Source: Margaritispora aquatica
Taxonomy: Eukaryota > Ascomycota > Leotiomycetes > Helotiales > Discinellaceae
Assembly (NCBI GenBank): GCA_007644065.1
Contig: VJWN01000010.1
Span: 1,819,739-1,883,738 of the forward strand
Length of the DNA stretch: 64,000 nt
Reading direction: 5' to 3'
In this document: in pieces, positions 48,328 to 61,075 of the stretch
Layout: every line of letters begins with the position of its first letter
How positions within the stretch are numbered: position 1 is the first letter of the stretch
Program-made: the position numbers and the translations under genes
The notes under the pieces: generated by a model
Database searches by the model: none
Seen by the model: the letters and a program-made list of their open reading frames with translations, nothing else
What the model was told of the DNA's origin: nothing

Positions 48328-48871
48328 TTAGTTAAAGAAGCTATAAAAGACGGTCGGTGATTGAGTTTAGATTAAGATTTATTTACTTTTTATTTAATAA
48401 AAACAATTTATTTGTGGTTATATGATAATATAAACATAGTCACGTGACTCGAGAATTCTATTATTATAAAATAAAAACTTAAGGGTTTGGAATAAAAACT
48501 ATAATAAACGTCTTTAGTTTAAATAAATAAATATATATAATAAATATATTTTAAGTTTTTTTTTAAGAAAAATTTAAAAATTTAATTTATTTAAAGTTTA
48601 AATAAAGTTATAAAATATATATTTTATTTAGATAATCTAAATAGTTTTTAAGTCTAATCTGTTTTTTACCTTTAGAATAATCCTAGGACTTATTACGACG
48701 GTTTTCTAAATAATAGATAAACGAGACTATATATAACCTTTGTTTTAATAGTCGTATATTATATATATACGCCCGAACCTAGCTATAGTATAATCTAGAG
48801 TATTCGACCTATAACTATATAATTCTTAATCGATAGTATATTACTTTTCTAACTAGTACAACCGAGATCTA

Positions 48872-48976
48872 TAACGACCCTATCGCTAGTTTTAGAGTAA
48901 AAGATAAGGATTTAAAGTATAGTAGATTAAAACGTATTAATCCTAGATATATTACTAATAAATATAAATTACTATT
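48872..48976 (+). repeat. Left arm of a ~104-bp inverted repeat
   Basis: This segment, beginning TAACGACCCTATCGCT, matches the reverse complement of 56572-56674 at roughly 80% by eye; many differences are A/G changes typical of RIP. A TA dinucleotide bounds each outer end. Confidence 0.7.
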
Positions 48977-49047
48977 AGGGTTAGGGTTTGGATAGGGTTC
49001 ATTTTTGTCTATATAAGCTATTCTGCTAGGTGTTTTGATCTAACTCT
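48977..49047 (+). repeat. 71-bp direct repeat, copy 1
   Basis: It begins AGGGTTAGGGTTTGGATAGG and includes a TATATAAG box. It differs from the copy at 49452-49522 at only one position. CA and TG dinucleotides are retained. Confidence 0.85.
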
Positions 49048-49451
49048 ACAAGGCTCTGAACAATACCAAGAAATAACTCTACTAAAAAGTAGAAAACTCT
49101 ATTCCTTCGGAAAGTACGAAAAATCCGACGTTAGATTTTCGAAAATAACGAAAATATCGTTAATTTGGACCTAGGCCTAGTCTATATAAATAGACTAGGG
49201 AAAAAAGGTCGGGAGAACCTAAGAGAGTCTAGTCCGGGGGTTCTAGAGGGGTATGGCCTAGGGGAACTCGAGACTCCTTGGGTATAGGGACGTAGTAGGC
49301 TAGAACTAGCCCTATATAATAGGACTAGGAGAGCCTCCGAGCAAAGTATTGTTTTAGAATAGACTTCGGAGGGGCGGGGTATTAGACGTAGGCCTAGGCT
49401 TAGGGTAGCGGTTAAGAATCCTATAGTAATCTTGGCGTACGGGTTCCTTAG

Positions 49452-49522
49452 AGGGTTAGGGTTTGGATAGGGTTCATTTTGGTCTATATAAGCTATTCTG
49501 CTAGGTGTTTTGATCTAACTCT
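49452..49522 (+). repeat. 71-bp direct repeat, copy 2
   Basis: This is the second copy, 475 bases after the first. It runs directly into the GC-rich island at 49527. The pair might be ends of a short LTR-like unit or a tandem duplication. Confidence 0.85.
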
Positions 49523-49526
49523 AACT

Positions 49527-49680
49527 CTTATTCCGTTTTTCATTTGGCGTGGGAGCTGGCCACCTCCCACGAAAAGTGGAGCACGGCCGCACCCGCAGCC
49601 GGAGGCAGCTCCCACGTTAACGTAATCGCGCGGTAGGAGCTACCCTAATCCAGCCCTTCCCCGCGGACCCGCCGGATACT
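49527..49680. other. GC-rich, unmutated island with hairpin
   Basis: About 150 bases are far richer in G and C than the surrounding block. They hold a hairpin at 49549-49570 (GTGGGAG, 8-base loop, CTCCCAC). A second copy of the 3' arm, extended to 9 bases (AGCTCCCAC), lies at 49607-49615. CA and TG are common, so RIP did not act here, or the sequence arrived later. Confidence 0.6.
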
Positions 49681-52600
49681 AGTAAGACTAAAGAGAAGAG
49701 AATACAACAGCGAGTTAAACAAGACTCTCTATAGCTTAATCGGACGTAGGTACGATTTACTATAGATTTTAGAAAGGTAAGCGGACGTTATAGATCAAGT
49801 ACTTACACTAAAATATAAAGGAAAACTTCTCTATCTTCTAGGAAAAGACAATCCTGTATCCTTCTCGAATAGTTCTAAGACAATAGAATATAAAGAATCG
49901 TCTCGTAAATAAATACTAAAGATAAAAAAAATTAAGATTTCGTTTATAGAAAGTAAGTATAAGAGGGTTTATAAGGGAGAGGAAAGAAGAGACGTTCGTC
50001 CTAATCGTTTGTATATTTTAGCTTAAGGGCTTATACGTTAGGGTCAACTTTACTACCTATAATTTACCTTAGAGAAAATCAAATTAGCTTCGATAGTATA
50101 TTTAAACAAGGTCGATTATAACTTTTTAATAAATAGTAAGGGACTAAAATAGTATTAAGGTTAAACGAAGGCCTAAGTATAATAGTTCGTTACTAAGAAT
50201 AAAAAGACTTAATTTATTTATAGAGAATAGACTCAGGGTTTATTACTACTTAGTAGAGGGATCTCGACCTTACGCTTTCCCTCTCCCGCCCGTTGCCCTA
50301 AGAACCCTTAGTTAATAATTTAGTATTATCTACGAACTTTTCTGACAATCGATTCTCTTCTCTCTCTTATCTTTTTGAAGACTCCCGAAGTCTACCCTAA
50401 GACTTTACTATTACCTTACCCTCGAGTTACTTTAACAGCCCTTAACCTTACCCCTTATATCTACTCGTAGCTTTCCCTAGACTTCCTCTTACCTTACGTC
50501 CTCTAGACCTATTTTTAATATTCCTTAGATTTATCTCTAATATATACTAGATTTATTTCTAATTTATATTAAATCTACTTTTATCTTTACCTTAAACTTT
50601 TTTTCCGTTTAATCTTTAAGATTATATTAATTAATAGTATATTTAAAAATATCTATTAATCTGTTAGATTTCTCGTTTTATTTTAGTACCTTTAAAGAAA
50701 CTTAGTCTTTTAACCCGAAGAAGGCCTTTTCTACTATTTAAGAACTAGGTTTCTTATCGTATTATAAAGACTTTAAGATTATATTTTATAATAATTATTT
50801 TAGTATGATTTTTTCTATCTATTTTTATATTTAAAACTTATCTTCTAAAAGAATTACGTCTAATTCTAATTAAAAAAAAAAAAGAGTTAGTGTTAAAGAC
50901 TCTAAATATTTATAAAAAGTTAGAAGTAATAAACTATAAAAAAAATATTTAGCTTTTTTCCTTTATTTAATTTATATTTTAAGTTATCGCTCTTTCCCGA
51001 ATTAAAGCTTTTAGATTTATTTATTTATATTTTTCTGAATTGTTCTACTATTAATAGTAGTAAATACTTCTATTAAGCGATATTTTAGAGAGACCTATAA
51101 AGACTATAAATTAAGCCTTTATTTCAAAGTTATTAAAAGGGCATAATTTAGAGGCTAATCGTCTCTTTTTCGAAGTTACTATTAATATTCTTTTATTCCT
51201 AGATAGTTCGACTCTACTATTAATAACCCTCTTGTAGAATCTAGTTCTCTCTAATTAAATAAGAATAGTTTTTTAACTTAATTTTCTTAAAAAAAACAAG
51301 GTTTCTTTAAAGAATTAAATAATTTTAAACTTAATCCTTAAGAGAAATTAACTCCCTTTTAAATTAAAACTCGTTATACCGAATATATTAATAAGTATAG
51401 TATCGTCGATTTAAAAGAGTTAGTTCATCTTATTTTACCCGAAGAAACTATTCTTAAAATTCTTCATTATTAATTTAAAAGAAATACTATATTTAAGTTT
51501 AAATAAAAGTACTTTCTTAAATAAAGTTTATCTTAATATTCTTAATAGTTTTAAGGATAATAAGATTCAAAATAAACCGTTTAGACCGTTATTAAATACT
51601 TAAACGTAAGTTAAATATTTTATATTTTTTTGTTCGTTTTTTATCTTTTTTTTTTAGGCTTTAAATAAAGGAGTTTAATAAAGAAGTTTCGTATTTTAAA
51701 GTTACTCGAGATATTATTAATACCTTTAAGAACTTAAACGTTTTAGTAGAACGAAAATTAAAGTGAATAATAGTCTTTTAGAGTTAAATAAAAAGTCTTT
51801 AAAATTAAATTAAAAAAAGATTAATACTAAATTAAATAATTTAAAAACGATTTTAATAAAGTAACTTAAAAAATATCCAAGACGATTAAAAAAGTACTAG
51901 TGTTAGTTTAGAAAGGGAATAGTAGTTTCTTATCGATATCTTCTAGTAATACGTTCTATATTCTTTTATAATATCCTTAAATTTATCTTCACTTCTTTCA
52001 ATAATATTAATAATATTAATTCCGATCTTCTAGAAGAGTTCTAATAAAAAGGTTTTAAAAAAAATAGAAGCTATAAATAAATCCGACGATCTTTTAAGTA
52101 TAAAGATTAAAAATGAATTATTAAAGTTAATAATCCTTTTTTTTTAATAATTAACTAATTTAAATATATTTAATAGTTTGATTAATTATTTTTTCGCGAG
52201 TATAAGTATTTACGAGAATAATTCTATTAAAGATAGTTTGAATCTTAGTTAAGATTACTTTAAGTTTATTTATAGTACTTAAGTCTTAATTATTAAGTAT
52301 TGTTTTTTTTAATTATTATAAAATAATATATTAGAGTTAACAGTGTTACTTTATACTTTTTAGGATTAATATCTTAATAATAGTACAAATAGTACCTTAA
52401 ACAAGATTTTAAATCACTAAGTATATTTTTTAGAATTAATAAAGGAACTTAGTACCTAAAGTTTTATTAGTATTAGTTCTTACTATTAAAGAAATAGTTT
52501 CTTATAAGAATATTACTTTAAGTAGTAATAATCTCTGAGAGCTTTTTTCTAATTCTTTAAGTACGATTTTAAAAATCTTAAAAGAAAAACTTTTATTTAA

Positions 52601-55600
52601 TATTTCTAATTCTTCTCTATTAGAATATAAATTTAAAAGAATATTTAAAGTACGAAGATCTTTTGAATACTCTTCTCTTTTAAGTGTTTTCATGATTTTA
52701 ATCTCTAATTTAAAACGTAATTCTTCTTTTTTAACGAGTTAATTTTTAACGATCCTTTTATTATTAAATCGATTTTTTATTTTACGTAATAATAAACTTA
52801 AATTAAATTGATAGAAAATCGAAGTCTATTTCTAAGATCTATTAGAGTTTAAACGTTTATTTTTACTTACCTTTTACCTTACTACTAGATTACCCCTTTC
52901 GAGGAACGAAGTTAATAACTCTACGATATCTTAATAGTATAAAAAGATACTCGTGAAATTTACTTTGATTTAAGTAGTAATTTATTTTAAGATTAATATC
53001 TCATATTAGAAAAGAGTAATCTAATAGTAAAAAGAAAGATTCTAGTATTCGATATCTACCTTTAATACTATTTAAGATCTTTTTATTATATATTATTTTA
53101 GTTAATCCTTTTATTTCCTTTTTAAATATTTCTTTTTATTCGTTAAAAAAATTAAAGCGTACTAAAAGTTTAATATCTTATTTTTTTTTCGTTAATAATA
53201 GATATTAGAATTAAAAGATTTAAGTCTTAAATTAAACTCTTTTTCAATACTAGTACTTAGCTAAAAAATTAGTATCTAGGTATATCGTTAAGGATTATTA
53301 TTATAATTATTAAAGAGTTTATAATTGAGAATCTTAATTTATTTACGCTCGTATTAGAAGAAATAGAAAATATTATTAACGAGCTAGTTGTCTCATAGAG
53401 TAACTATTCGTCTCGAGTTAAGGATTTAAATTATAGTTAAACTATTACAACGTTTAGTAATATTAATTCTAATTTATAATTTAAATATTTATCTTTTTGT
53501 TTATAGTATTTTAAGTACTTTAATATTTATACAGTAGAGTTTTTAAGTTTACGACTTACGAACTACTATAAACCTAAAGTAAAGTTTAAGTAACGAAAAA
53601 GACCTGATTTAACGAGTAGTTTAATTCTTAGATTTCTCTTGTATAATAACAAAAGACGATCTTTCTATAATTAATCTCGTAGCGTTCTTCGTCTTTCTAG
53701 TATTAATCGAAAGTACACTCGTTAGGCTTTGTCTGTTTTGACGCTAGATTATTGAGTAAGTAAAAAGGTTAGAATAGTAGATCTAGTAAATCTTAATAGC
53801 TTTAACCCTTCTTATTTAATACTAAGTAGTATTTTAAAAGAATTCCTTTAAGACCCGTCGATCTTTTTTTAAAATATAAAATAAAAACTTTTAGTTAAGT
53901 TGATTTTATTAAAGATTCCTTATATATTAAAGATATTACTAACTAACTTTAGTAAATCTCTCTTCATACTTATTTACTAGTTCTTTAACTATTAGTAAAG
54001 TTACTATAGTTATTTTACCTTTAGTAAAGTTAAAGTATATTATCGTAAAGAAGGGAAAGAGTTTAATATCCCTATGCTTGATTTTTAAAGAAAAAAAGTA
54101 GTTTAAAAATATTATTTTTATAAATATAAAAAGTGTTATAAACTATTCTTTTATTACTTTAGTATAAAGGGTTAATCATAGTAGTAAACTCGATCGTATA
54201 ATTATAGACGAGTACTACCTACTTATTAGTGCGTGAATTATCGTATAGTTATGTTTTAATTCAAGGAGATCTTGTTATTAAATACGTAGTTCGTTTTTCT
54301 TACCAGTACTTTACTTTTAAATTTTTAAGAAGGTTTAATTAGTAGTCTAGCTTTAAGAAGATTTAACTATTATTCGAGTTAGTTATACGAGATAAAATAT
54401 TAGTTATTAAGTTATTAACTATATATCGAATAAGAAAGATAAGTGGATTTCTAAAATTTAAAATTATATTATAGATTTTTAGAGTAATAACTTTATCACA
54501 AATAACATAAAATTTTAATCTTTTATCTAATAATTAGAGACATTGATTTATTAGCTACTTTCTTTAACTATAATAAATATTACGCTGTGTTAAGTAACGA
54601 AGGAAAAGAATACTATACTTTTTAACTTTCGTAATAGTAGCGACGATTATTACTTTATTTTAATTACTAGTAATAGTTTAGAAGAGGGTTTCGATTATTT
54701 GTTTATTTGTCTCGTAGTTTATAAAGATATCGCGTATTCTTTTATTGGATTTTTACAAGGCTCTAGTTAGGCTAGTTATGATAATAAGCCTAGTACTTCG
54801 GTTTTTTTCTCTAAGACTCTAACTAATATAAAGATTAATCTTAGTAATATTAATTCCCTATAATATTTCGAGTCTTCTAGACTATAATAAAACTTTAGTA
54901 AATAAGGTATCTATTAGAGTTAATTTGTCTGGTGTCTTGTAAGCCTATATCTTGATAATAAATTAGTTAATAAATATAAAGGCGTTAATTTGCTATATAA
55001 TTTGTGTCTTAATAGAAATAATACTATTAATAAGGCAGATTTCCCGTACAAAAGAACTATTTCAAAACTTCGAATTAAGTCGTAGCGAATTTTTTAATTA
55101 TATAATTAAAATTAATAATAGTTATATTTACTGTTATTTATTAAAGGATTTAAAGGATATTTTAATAGAGGAACATACTAGTAGTAGATACTCTATATAT
55201 AATAACCTAGAAACCGTTAGTAAATTAGTACGAAGAACTATTAATAAAAATAAATTAGACTTATTAAGTTCTAATAACTATTGTTTTTCGTATCTTTTAC
55301 CTACTTTAATTTATAAATACTTTCGAATTAATAAAGATAAATGTCAATTTTCTAAATTTCTTTATAAAGTTATAGTGTTATTTATTTCTAAACGAATAGT
55401 CTTAAAGTTAGTATCCTAAGATATTTTAAAAGAAGACGATCCTAAAACTCTTTGTATTACTAGGTTATTAAAGTTTATTTTCCTTACTACGTTTAATATA
55501 GAAGGTACGATTTTATTAAGCATATTACTTACTTAATAAAAGTAATTTCTTCTTTAAATTATATATATAAGGATTCGATTTAAATAGGATTCTATAATTA

Positions 55601-56571
55601 ATATTTATATTCTATAAAATCGAATCGTATATTTTAATACTAGCCTTTTATAAATATTAATTATATCTATATAAAGTAAAATATAATAATATATAGTTAA
55701 TTCAAAGAAACGAAGATCTAACCTTTATTTAAATAAATAATTAAATAAAAAAATTATTCTATAATAAAAAACTTAAAGGCTATAAATAATTAATCTTTAA
55801 ATAAAAATAAAGAGTTTCTTATAAATAGGGCCTTACCTCTCCCGTTCTTAGTAACCCCTAATAACTACTACCCACTATTAATTACATTAACCCCTAACTA
55901 TAATCACTAAGCTATATTACTTAGCGATTAGAAACTCCTACTACGTCATATCTTGTACGATCCTTAACGGATTATACACCTTATTTAATTTATTAGCTAG
56001 ACCTATTTAAGTTAAGTTAAATTATACTTACTATATAATACCTTTAGTTACTTCTTAGGCCGCTAGTAAGTTTCGAAGGATCCGCTCTCTGAGTATATAT
56101 TAAGCTTACTACTTCCATTAATTACGGTTAATATAAGTAAATAGTATTTTATCTTATTTTATCTAAAGTTAACTATATTTAAACTAGAAAGTAAATAAGT
56201 ACTCGAATAGTAAACTATTCTACTACTAAACTACTTAGTAGTATTACTTAATATAGTTAAATTCCCTTCTAACTTATTTATAAAGAGTATAGCTCGCTCT
56301 ACTAGCTAGCTAGTATAACTAGTATAACTAAGCCTAGTTATATAATATATATTTAGGTAATAGATATACTATTACTTACCCTCTAATAGAGCGCCGGCTC
56401 CTACTTATATAAGGAAACTCTCTTAGTATTCCTAGGACTCGTCACGTTCCTAAGAGTTACTAGACTCCTGGACACCCCTCTCCTAAGAACCCACTAGGTC
56501 CTAAAAGGGGTCGTAATAGTTCTCTCGAAGTATAAAGGTTTCCTTAGATAAGAGCTTTATACTTAACTTTA

Positions 56572-56674
56572 AATAGTAATTTATACTTATTTATAATATA
56601 CTTAGAATCCTTTCAAGTAATTTACTATACTTTAAATCCTTACCTTTTACCCTAAACCAGCGATAGGGTCGTTA
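56572..56674 (-). repeat. Right arm of the ~104-bp inverted repeat
   Basis: This is the partner of 48872-48976, ending AGCGATAGGGTCGTTA on the + strand. The two arms face each other across 7.6 kb. Confidence 0.7.
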
Positions 56675-58024
56675 TATTAAGGAATAATATCTAATACTAT
56701 AAGAATATAAAATAGAACCTAGCTCTAGACTAGTACTTGATTATTTATAGACCTTCTAATCTCGAAGGCGAGTTTTTTTTATAAAGGGAGTATACGAAGG
56801 GAGGTGGTTTATAGACAGGCTAATTAGATTAAAAATAAACCGTTACGTCCTATATTTCAGTCGTTTCACGCTAGTTTACTTCTATTCGGTTACGGAATAA
56901 CTAATATATACTCTACGAATTATATATACTAAGTATTAGGACAGTAAGGCTCTAGTCTATATATATTTTATCGTAATAGTACCTATCTTAATAAAAGTTA
57001 ACTATAAGTAACTTAATTTTCTCTTAAGAGCTATACTTATATTAATTAGTATAAAGGTAATAAGAAAGTAACTATTAGTACGTAAGAAATAGCAAACGGA
57101 TTAAATATATATAAAGTACTTTTGCTAGTAAGCAAACTACCCTCTATTATATAAGTAGTCAATATCTTACCTACCTTATACAACTTTCTTTACTTCTCTT
57201 TACTTCTCGTTCCTACGATCTAGATTCTTAAGATTTACTTTTATCTTAATCTAACTATCTTTTCTACGACTATATCGTCCTACGCTTATGTCTTCGGTAT
57301 CCTAGAGCTATACCTTACTATAATTAGATACGTTATTAGTTCTAATCTAGACGATATCTCCTTAACTTCTCTTACGTATACCTGTCGCTTAGCTATAGTA
57401 TCGTAAGACTTCTGTTTATATATATAGGCTATACTAGAATATAATGTCGCCCGTACTCGCTTATCTATCGTAATAAGTAATCTTCTACTCTATAAGTAGC
57501 GCTAGCCTCGTTCTCTAGGACAAAAGAGGCGGGGTAAGATCCTTTTCTAGTGTCCTAAATCTATAGCCGGCGCTTAACCGTCTACAGGAACTCCTTACGA
57601 GCTCTAGCCTATTTTCGTTCTAGAGATTACTTTAGAGGATAGTTTATATATATAGAAGGTACTTGTCTAGAATAACCTATTATCTATATAAGCTAAGATC
57701 TAAGTATACTAGTACGATCTAGCGTACTAGTATCTTATCCGTACTATCTTCGTTACGTTAGTTAAGACCTATCCCCTTTTTACTACGTTAACTAAGCGAT
57801 ATTCTCTTAATAATTAGAATAATTCGTTAGTTTATTATATCTTTACGTTTTTCTTCGGGATTTTAGCTAATATTCGCGGAATTAGACTTTACCTAAAGCT
57901 TTAGTAGATTTAGATCTAGCTTTAGATCTAGTAAGGTATTCGTAATCTTAGAGCCTCTAGACTTTTCTCTTTAATCTAGATATATAGTATTCTATTTATC
58001 CGTTTTTATAACGAAGTTAATTAT

Positions 58025-58762
58025 ATTCTTTATTACTTTATTAAGTTACTAGTTAAGGAGATTATATACTAACGTATAAAAATAAAGTCCTCTTACTAGA
58101 GTCTAAGTAAGGTCGATAAAGAGCCAATAGTATAAAGTAAAGATTAAATAGCTATAGCCTTAAAGTTAAAGCCTAAACGAATATTAGTAGAAAGGTAGAT
58201 TTTTATCTTTTTATAACGTAAGTATATAGAAAAGTTTTACTTTTAGAAATAAGTTACGTATCAGGTACAGTAGAAGAAGGTATTACTAGATTACTTATCT
58301 AAGCCGAGTATATTCTTAGTATCGAAGGTTAAGAGCCTTAGAGGATAGATAGATTTAATTTTACTAGTATATAACGTAATGTTACTTAGAATAGTAACGT
58401 TTATTAGCTAGTAGTAAACTATGTTTAATAAAAGTCTGTATTATTAAATTACTTATTTTATATAATTATATATTTATAGTAAAACTAAGTCTATAAAAAT
58501 AACAATATATATTATCTAAAATCTAGCTAGAATCTCTACCTTAATAAAAGTCCTTCTAAAATTATAAATCTAGAAAGTAGTTAACGTAACTAAAAAAGCT
58601 AAAGAAATAAACTATTAATCAAGAATAAACCTAGTTAAAGTAGAGGTTAATAATAAGTAGTATTAGTACTATCGAGACTACTAGAAAGCTAATCGCGAGT
58701 TACTATATAATACTACTAAGTAGTAGAAAGAAAGTTTATAAAATAGTTGATCTAACTTAAGA
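58025..58762 (+). repeat. Diverged direct duplication, copy 1
   Basis: The two ends of this block align with 62840-63528 in the same orientation, while the middle (about 58318-58515) differs. The shared stretches end in AGTAGTAGAAAGAAA followed by GATCTAACTTAAGATA, just before the 98-bp array. Confidence 0.7.
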
Positions 58763-59056
58763 TATAAGTATTTTACTTTTAAAAAAAAAGGGCCGTCGAT
58801 AATATTCTAAGGGTAGGAGTAAAAGGCTAAGAATAGATATAAGCGACAACGAGAGGAGAGTATAAGTACTTTACTTTTAAGAAAGAAGGCCCGTCGATAA
58901 CTTTAAGAGGGTAGGAGTAAAAGGCTAAGAATAGACGTAAGCGATAGCGAGAAGAGAGTATAAGTACTTTACTTTTAAGAAAGAAGGCCTGTCGATAACT
59001 TTAAGAGGGTAGGAGTAAAAGGCGAAGAATAGACGTAAGCGATAGCGAGAGGAGAG
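58763..59056 (+). repeat. Three 98-bp tandem repeats
   Basis: Units start TATAAGTA at 58763, 58861 and 58959, exactly 98 bases apart; a fourth start at 59057 breaks off. Units 2 and 3 are nearly identical; unit 1 carries several extra G-to-A or C-to-T changes. Confidence 0.9.
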
Positions 59057-59924
59057 TATAAGTAGTAGCTATATTAATGATTATAAACTTGAATTCGACC
59101 AAGCTCTATACGAGAACTTAAAGTATATCTTCGATCTTAACCGAGTCCTATACTAGACTTCCTATAATTATAACCCTTTCGCCGCTATTACTAAAGTAGA
59201 TTATTTACTATCGGTTAGACTCTGTACCTTAGTGATTATTACTTAGCTCCTTACTATTACTATTAAGAAGATATTCGTCTTACTATTAATTAAACGTTTT
59301 AATATTTACTCTTATCTAAACTCCGTTCGTTAAGCGTATTAATAATCGTAAACCTAATTACTTCTCCTAAGAAAAAGCAAATAAAACCCTCTTATAATAG
59401 TTCGAGCAAGTATCTTCCGAGATTAGAGGCTTAATCTAATCTCTCTATACGTAAATATAGTATCTTCTATACCTTTACTTATAAGGATTTTATATGAAAT
59501 AATTCGTTCTTATCGGATAGCTTTCGAGTTATAGGTTTATATACTCTAAATTATAAGCCTTTGTCTAATTTACGTTTATACTTTATACTTTCCTTAATTT
59601 AGTCTTTAAAGACATCGAGAGTTATAGCTTTAGCTAGGTTAAAGAAAGGTATAAGAAAGGCCTCTTTTCCTCTTAACCTTTATCTTTCTTCTATACTTTT
59701 TTTTTAATAATAACTTTAACTCTAACCTTTCTAATACTTTATTTATCCTTTTCGAATCTTCTTTCTAATTACTTCTTCGAATAAACTATTCTTATAAGTA
59801 TTTCCTCTTTTCTGTTTATAGTCCGTTTAAGACTCTAGATATTCTTTTACTTAAATTCCTTTTTAGATCTACTTTATCTTTACTTTTACTTTTTTCTTAA
59901 TTTTCTTTTAGAGCTATAGTAACT

Positions 59925-61075
59925 ATGTTTAATTAACCTAGTAGCTATACTAGCGGTATAGGCGGAGGTTCTGGCAGAGCCTTTGGTTCGAGCTACGGAG
60001 GTAGTGGCGGTAGAAATAGTAGTAATGACCTAGATCGTCGTCGCTCTTCTAGTCTTAGGCGTCTGTACTACTCGAGGGATTAAGTACTTTACTCCCTTTC
60101 TAGCTTTTCCTTTTATCTTATCCTTAGCTTCTTAATCTCTTTACTAACTTAGCTATAGGTTACGTCTCGAGAAATCTTCTTAGAGTTAGTTTACGAGATA
60201 GCTAGGCTTATACCTAGACTTGACTTAAAGTAGATCGTTACTTAAGGTATTCTTTGTAATCTTGAATACTTAAGGAATAGTATTAAGGGAGGCTTCGACG
60301 TTATTACGTAAAGTTACCGTACGAAGGCTAGGCTCGTCTACGTTACTAGCACCGTTCTTACTAGTCCGTAAGCATGTAATCACTATCTCGATGGCTTCGG
60401 CCGGTTTAAAGACTACGTAGCCTAGTCCTAGCCGTATCCTTCAAGAATCGACAGCCGTCCTACTTTTAATAGGGCTTGTGCCAATTACCTCTAGGCTAAT
60501 AATACCTCGGGATATTTATTTTCAGATACTTACTATATATATTCTTCTTCCTTTTCGTAAAGACTTTTTACTAATAGTCCTAGTATAGACTAAGGTATTC
60601 TCTAAACCTATACTTTCGAATTTACTTACCTTAGCTATAAGTATAACCTTCGTACTCGCGACGGTCTTCGTAGGGCTATTTCTAAAGTTAGTAGTCTACT
60701 CTAGGTTCTTAACCTTTTCTCTTATACTCTAGAGTAGCTACTATTCTTCGTGAATAAGAACGGGGAGGACGATAGGCCTATAATAGGGGAGGAGGTTTTA
60801 CTAGAGGATATTACTCGTACTAATCGTTCTTTTACGTATCTTTATATTACTACTAAAGCTAGTTATATTCTTAGTTCCGGCCGTCCTTCCTCGCGTTCTT
60901 CGTCCTATACAAGCACTCCTCGTCCTAGTGTTTCCTAGTCGTTAGCCGGTCCTTCTTAAGCTAGTCCTACTACTATTTCCTACACTATCGCCGACCATTA
61001 CCGTTTTAACCTTAGTAACATCCTTTTCGGTTATATAGTTATAGATACAAAGAACAAGGAGAAAGATTAAAAGCG
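59925..61075 (+). pseudogene. RIP-decayed coding relic in a single frame
   Basis: From ATG 59925 one frame reads protein-like for about 380 codons, interrupted by TAA or TAG codons (for example 59934, 60081) of the kind that arise from CAA/CAG glutamine codons by C-to-T change. The relic begins with a Gly/Ser-rich stretch (SGIGGGSGRAFGSSYGG), then NSSNDLDRRRSSSLRR. It later has readable segments such as HYLDGFGRFKDYV and an unbroken 62-codon part at 60750-60938 that is in the same frame. There is no family assignment; a retroelement gag-like or other repeat-borne protein is possible. Confidence 0.6.

Larger units (their letters stand above)
48872..56674. mobile_element. Candidate TIR-bounded element relic (7.8 kb)
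   Basis: Inverted arms of about 104 bp with TA at both outer edges bound the segment, the arrangement expected of a Tc1/mariner-like DNA transposon. The length is large for that family, and the interior has the 71-bp direct repeats and a GC island, so it may be nested insertions. No transposase can be read after RIP. Alternatively, two separate inverted copies of a repeat happen to flank the region. Confidence 0.4.

Noticed and set aside
48977..49522. Interstitial telomere based on AGGGTTAGGG
   Set aside because: Only about one and a half telomere units are present in each copy, so it is a motif within a repeat, not a telomeric tract.
52502..52693. Minus-strand 63-codon frame in the AT-rich block
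   Set aside because: Composition (K, L, E, I, S, N) is what AT-rich DNA gives by chance. There is no motif, and neighbouring sequence in the same frame is not coherent.
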